Below, piece after piece: positions 11,513-12,709 of a DNA stretch of 12,709 nt. This stretch comes from Candidatus Woesearchaeota archaeon (GTDB lineage Archaea > Nanobdellota > Nanobdellia > Woesearchaeales > GCA-2687795). Position 1 is the first letter of the stretch. Every line of letters begins with the position of its first letter. The notes beneath the pieces are model-generated. The model worked only from the letters and a program-made list of their open reading frames with translations. It did not search any database and had not been told where the DNA came from. The stretch is taken from assembly GCA_002687795.1 (NCBI GenBank), contig NZBG01000007.1:1977-14685 (forward strand), written 5' to 3'. Both the position numbers and the translations under genes were made by a program.

Positions 11513-12709
11513 CTAGCCCTCAAAAACCTTCTTCAACCCCAAAACCTGCTTAGCATCATCATTAACCCTTCCCTCAAAATCAGCAACCTTCTCGCCATCA
11601 CCCTTTTCCTTATTAAGCATGCTCATCAGCTCTGTTGTAACCAGTTCTTCTTTACCAGGCAATTCTGCTTTAACTTTGCCAAGATGTTCTCTCATAACAG
11701 AGCCTTCAACATCCTCTATAGAGCTTGCCTCCACCTTAACCTCTTCAAACTCTTTTGTTGTCAATGCGTTTGTGTTCTTCATAACAAAGTAAGCAGACTT
11801 GTCATACAACCTTTTAAAGATTTCCTTGAAATCAATGTCAGAAGGCTTGCCTGAATCAAGAACACCTTCCAGCCTTAGAGTAATTATTGTATTAATAAAC
11901 TCTTTCTTATCAACCTTCTGCATTATCTCTTTCTCAATCTGCTCAGGCGTTTTGCTTTTGCAGTCTATCCTTATATGATGCGTGTTATACACTTGTATAG
12001 GTTCCCATTCCACCTTGCCGTCTGAAACAATAAAAAATCCGCCATTGCTAAGCTGCTCAAGCTCTTTAAAATTGTTAGGGAACAATGGTCCTGGGTAAGC
12101 AATCATCCCATAACCTTCTTCCTCCTTATTAAACACAAAATGAGGATGCCCCCCTGCATAATAATTAAAATTCTTTGGCAGAAAACTTAAAGGCCTTGAA
12201 TCAATCTTATCCATTTCACCGGGCTTGAACTCAGTTATTGCAGAATGGAACAGAAATATCTTGTAGCCGTCCTCTTTCTCGAGATTCTCCCTTAACAAGT
12301 TTTCATAATAAGTTTTCTCAAGCCCTGCCCTTTTCCCTAACATGCCTGTTATCTTTGCCCCTGTTTTCTTGTCAACTGTGAAATTGAGCTTAATCTTATC
12401 ATCAACAACCTCGCCTTTCCCAACATTGGCAAGCAGGCCTGCGCTTTCGAGCACGTCCAACATTGTCTTGCCGGAAGGGGAATAGTCATGAGAGCCTGCT
12501 ATAACATAAACAGGTATATTATTATCCTTAAGTTCTTTCAGCTTAACAACAGTCTCTTTTAACATGTCAACAGAAGGCAGAGAAGTGTTAAACAAATCAC
12601 CAGCTATCAAAATAAAATCAACCCTCTTATCAATACACAAATCAACAGCCTTGATAAAAGCCTTAGTGCTTATCTCCCTGAGCTTAGGCTCTCTCCATGA
12701 TCCAATATG
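11513..12709 (-). CDS. mre11: Mre11-like DNA double-strand-break repair nuclease, N-terminus cut by window edge
   Basis: Metallophosphoesterase nuclease of the Mre11/SbcD family, which works with Rad50 on DNA ends. The frame is open to the right edge, giving 398 residues; about ten N-terminal residues with the first DxH Asp are outside. Visible from the edge: HIGSWREPKLREIS (the His of motif I), FILIAGDLFN (motif II, Asp38), YVIAGSHDYSPSGKTMLD (motif III, 68-85), FLFHSAITE (motif IV His, 152-160), AGGHPHF (motif V, 185-191), then the capping domain and a charged C-terminal tail. Motif III reads GSHD rather than the usual GNHD, changing a residue that normally binds metal. A TTG at 12640 is not the start, since conserved sequence continues upstream. 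rad50 is not directly downstream; a GyrI-like and an ATL-like gene follow instead. Confidence 0.92.
   Translation of the reverse strand, partial: HIGSWREPKLREISTKAFIKAVDLCIDKRVDFILIAGDLFNTSLPSVDMLKETVVKLKELKDNNIPVYVIAGSHDYSPSGKTMLDVLESAGLLANVGKGEVVDDKIKLNFTVDKKTGAKITGMLGKRAGLEKTYYENLLRENLEKEDGYKIFLFHSAITEFKPGEMDKIDSRPLSFLPKNFNYYAGGHPHFVFNKEEEGYGMIAYPGPLFPNNFKELEQLSNGGFFIVSDGKVEWEPIQVYNTHHIRIDCKSKTPEQIEKEIMQKVDKKEFINTIITLRLEGVLDSGKPSDIDFKEIFKRLYDKSAYFVMKNTNALTTKEFEEVKVEASSIEDVEGSVMREHLGKVKAELPGKEELVTTELMSMLNKEKGDGEKVADFEGRVNDDAKQVLGLKKVFEG

Noticed and set aside
12638..12640. TTG as the start of the Mre11 gene
   Set aside because: The conserved Mre11 N-terminal sequence, including the motif I His, continues upstream to the window edge, so the gene is truncated there rather than starting at the TTG.
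1..12709. CRISPR arrays, insertion sequences or transposase genes
   Set aside because: I saw no regularly spaced repeats, terminal inverted repeats or transposase motifs on either strand.

Overview
The window looks archaeal, and most like a small-genome DPANN-type archaeon (Woesearchaeota/Pacearchaeota-like). It is AT-rich. Information-processing genes are of archaeal type: an Lhr-type helicase, histidyl-tRNA synthetase (HisRS) with an RFDLTVP motif, a RecJ-like DHH phosphoesterase, Mre11, and a tRNA-His without an encoded CCA. Most transcription units carry a TATA box about 26-30 bases before their ATG, so many messages should be leaderless. Several internal cistrons instead have Shine-Dalgarno (SD) sequences. 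The taxon is an inference from gene content.

Left part (1-3705, minus strand): an Lhr-like helicase cut by the left edge, then hisS, then tRNA-His(GUG) 50 bases upstream of the hisS start. hisS has an SD, so tRNA-His and its own synthetase gene may be co-transcribed.

Accessory island (about 3706-5990, minus strand): a leaderless 21-codon micro-ORF, a DUF433-DUF5615 toxin-antitoxin pair, a 5'-truncated DUF2683-like remnant, and a 414-residue exported protein that I do not recognise. The remnant lies in frame just after the stop of that protein gene, which suggests a rearrangement boundary.

Core part (about 6130-9501): a DHH-family phosphoesterase (+) whose stop codon overlaps that of a convergent conserved protein of unknown function (-). 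A compact divergent promoter region separates the latter from gatB (+), the tRNA-dependent amidotransferase subunit. gatB is followed after 7 bases by a small membrane-anchored protein with eight cysteines.

Kinase locus (9568-10518, +): a TATA box drives a 25-codon ORF that is 40% Thr+Met and 56% Thr+Met+Lys. It is followed by repeated/palindromic sequence, a U-tract and an aspartokinase-like gene lacking ACT domains. This resembles a leader-peptide attenuator for the aspartate-family pathway and is the most interesting item here, though it remains a hypothesis.

Right part (10528-12709, minus strand): an apparent operon running mre11 (N-terminus cut by the right edge), a GyrI-like CxxC protein, and an MGMT/ATL-like protein whose PCHR site reads PYWR. 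It may be a DNA-damage module.
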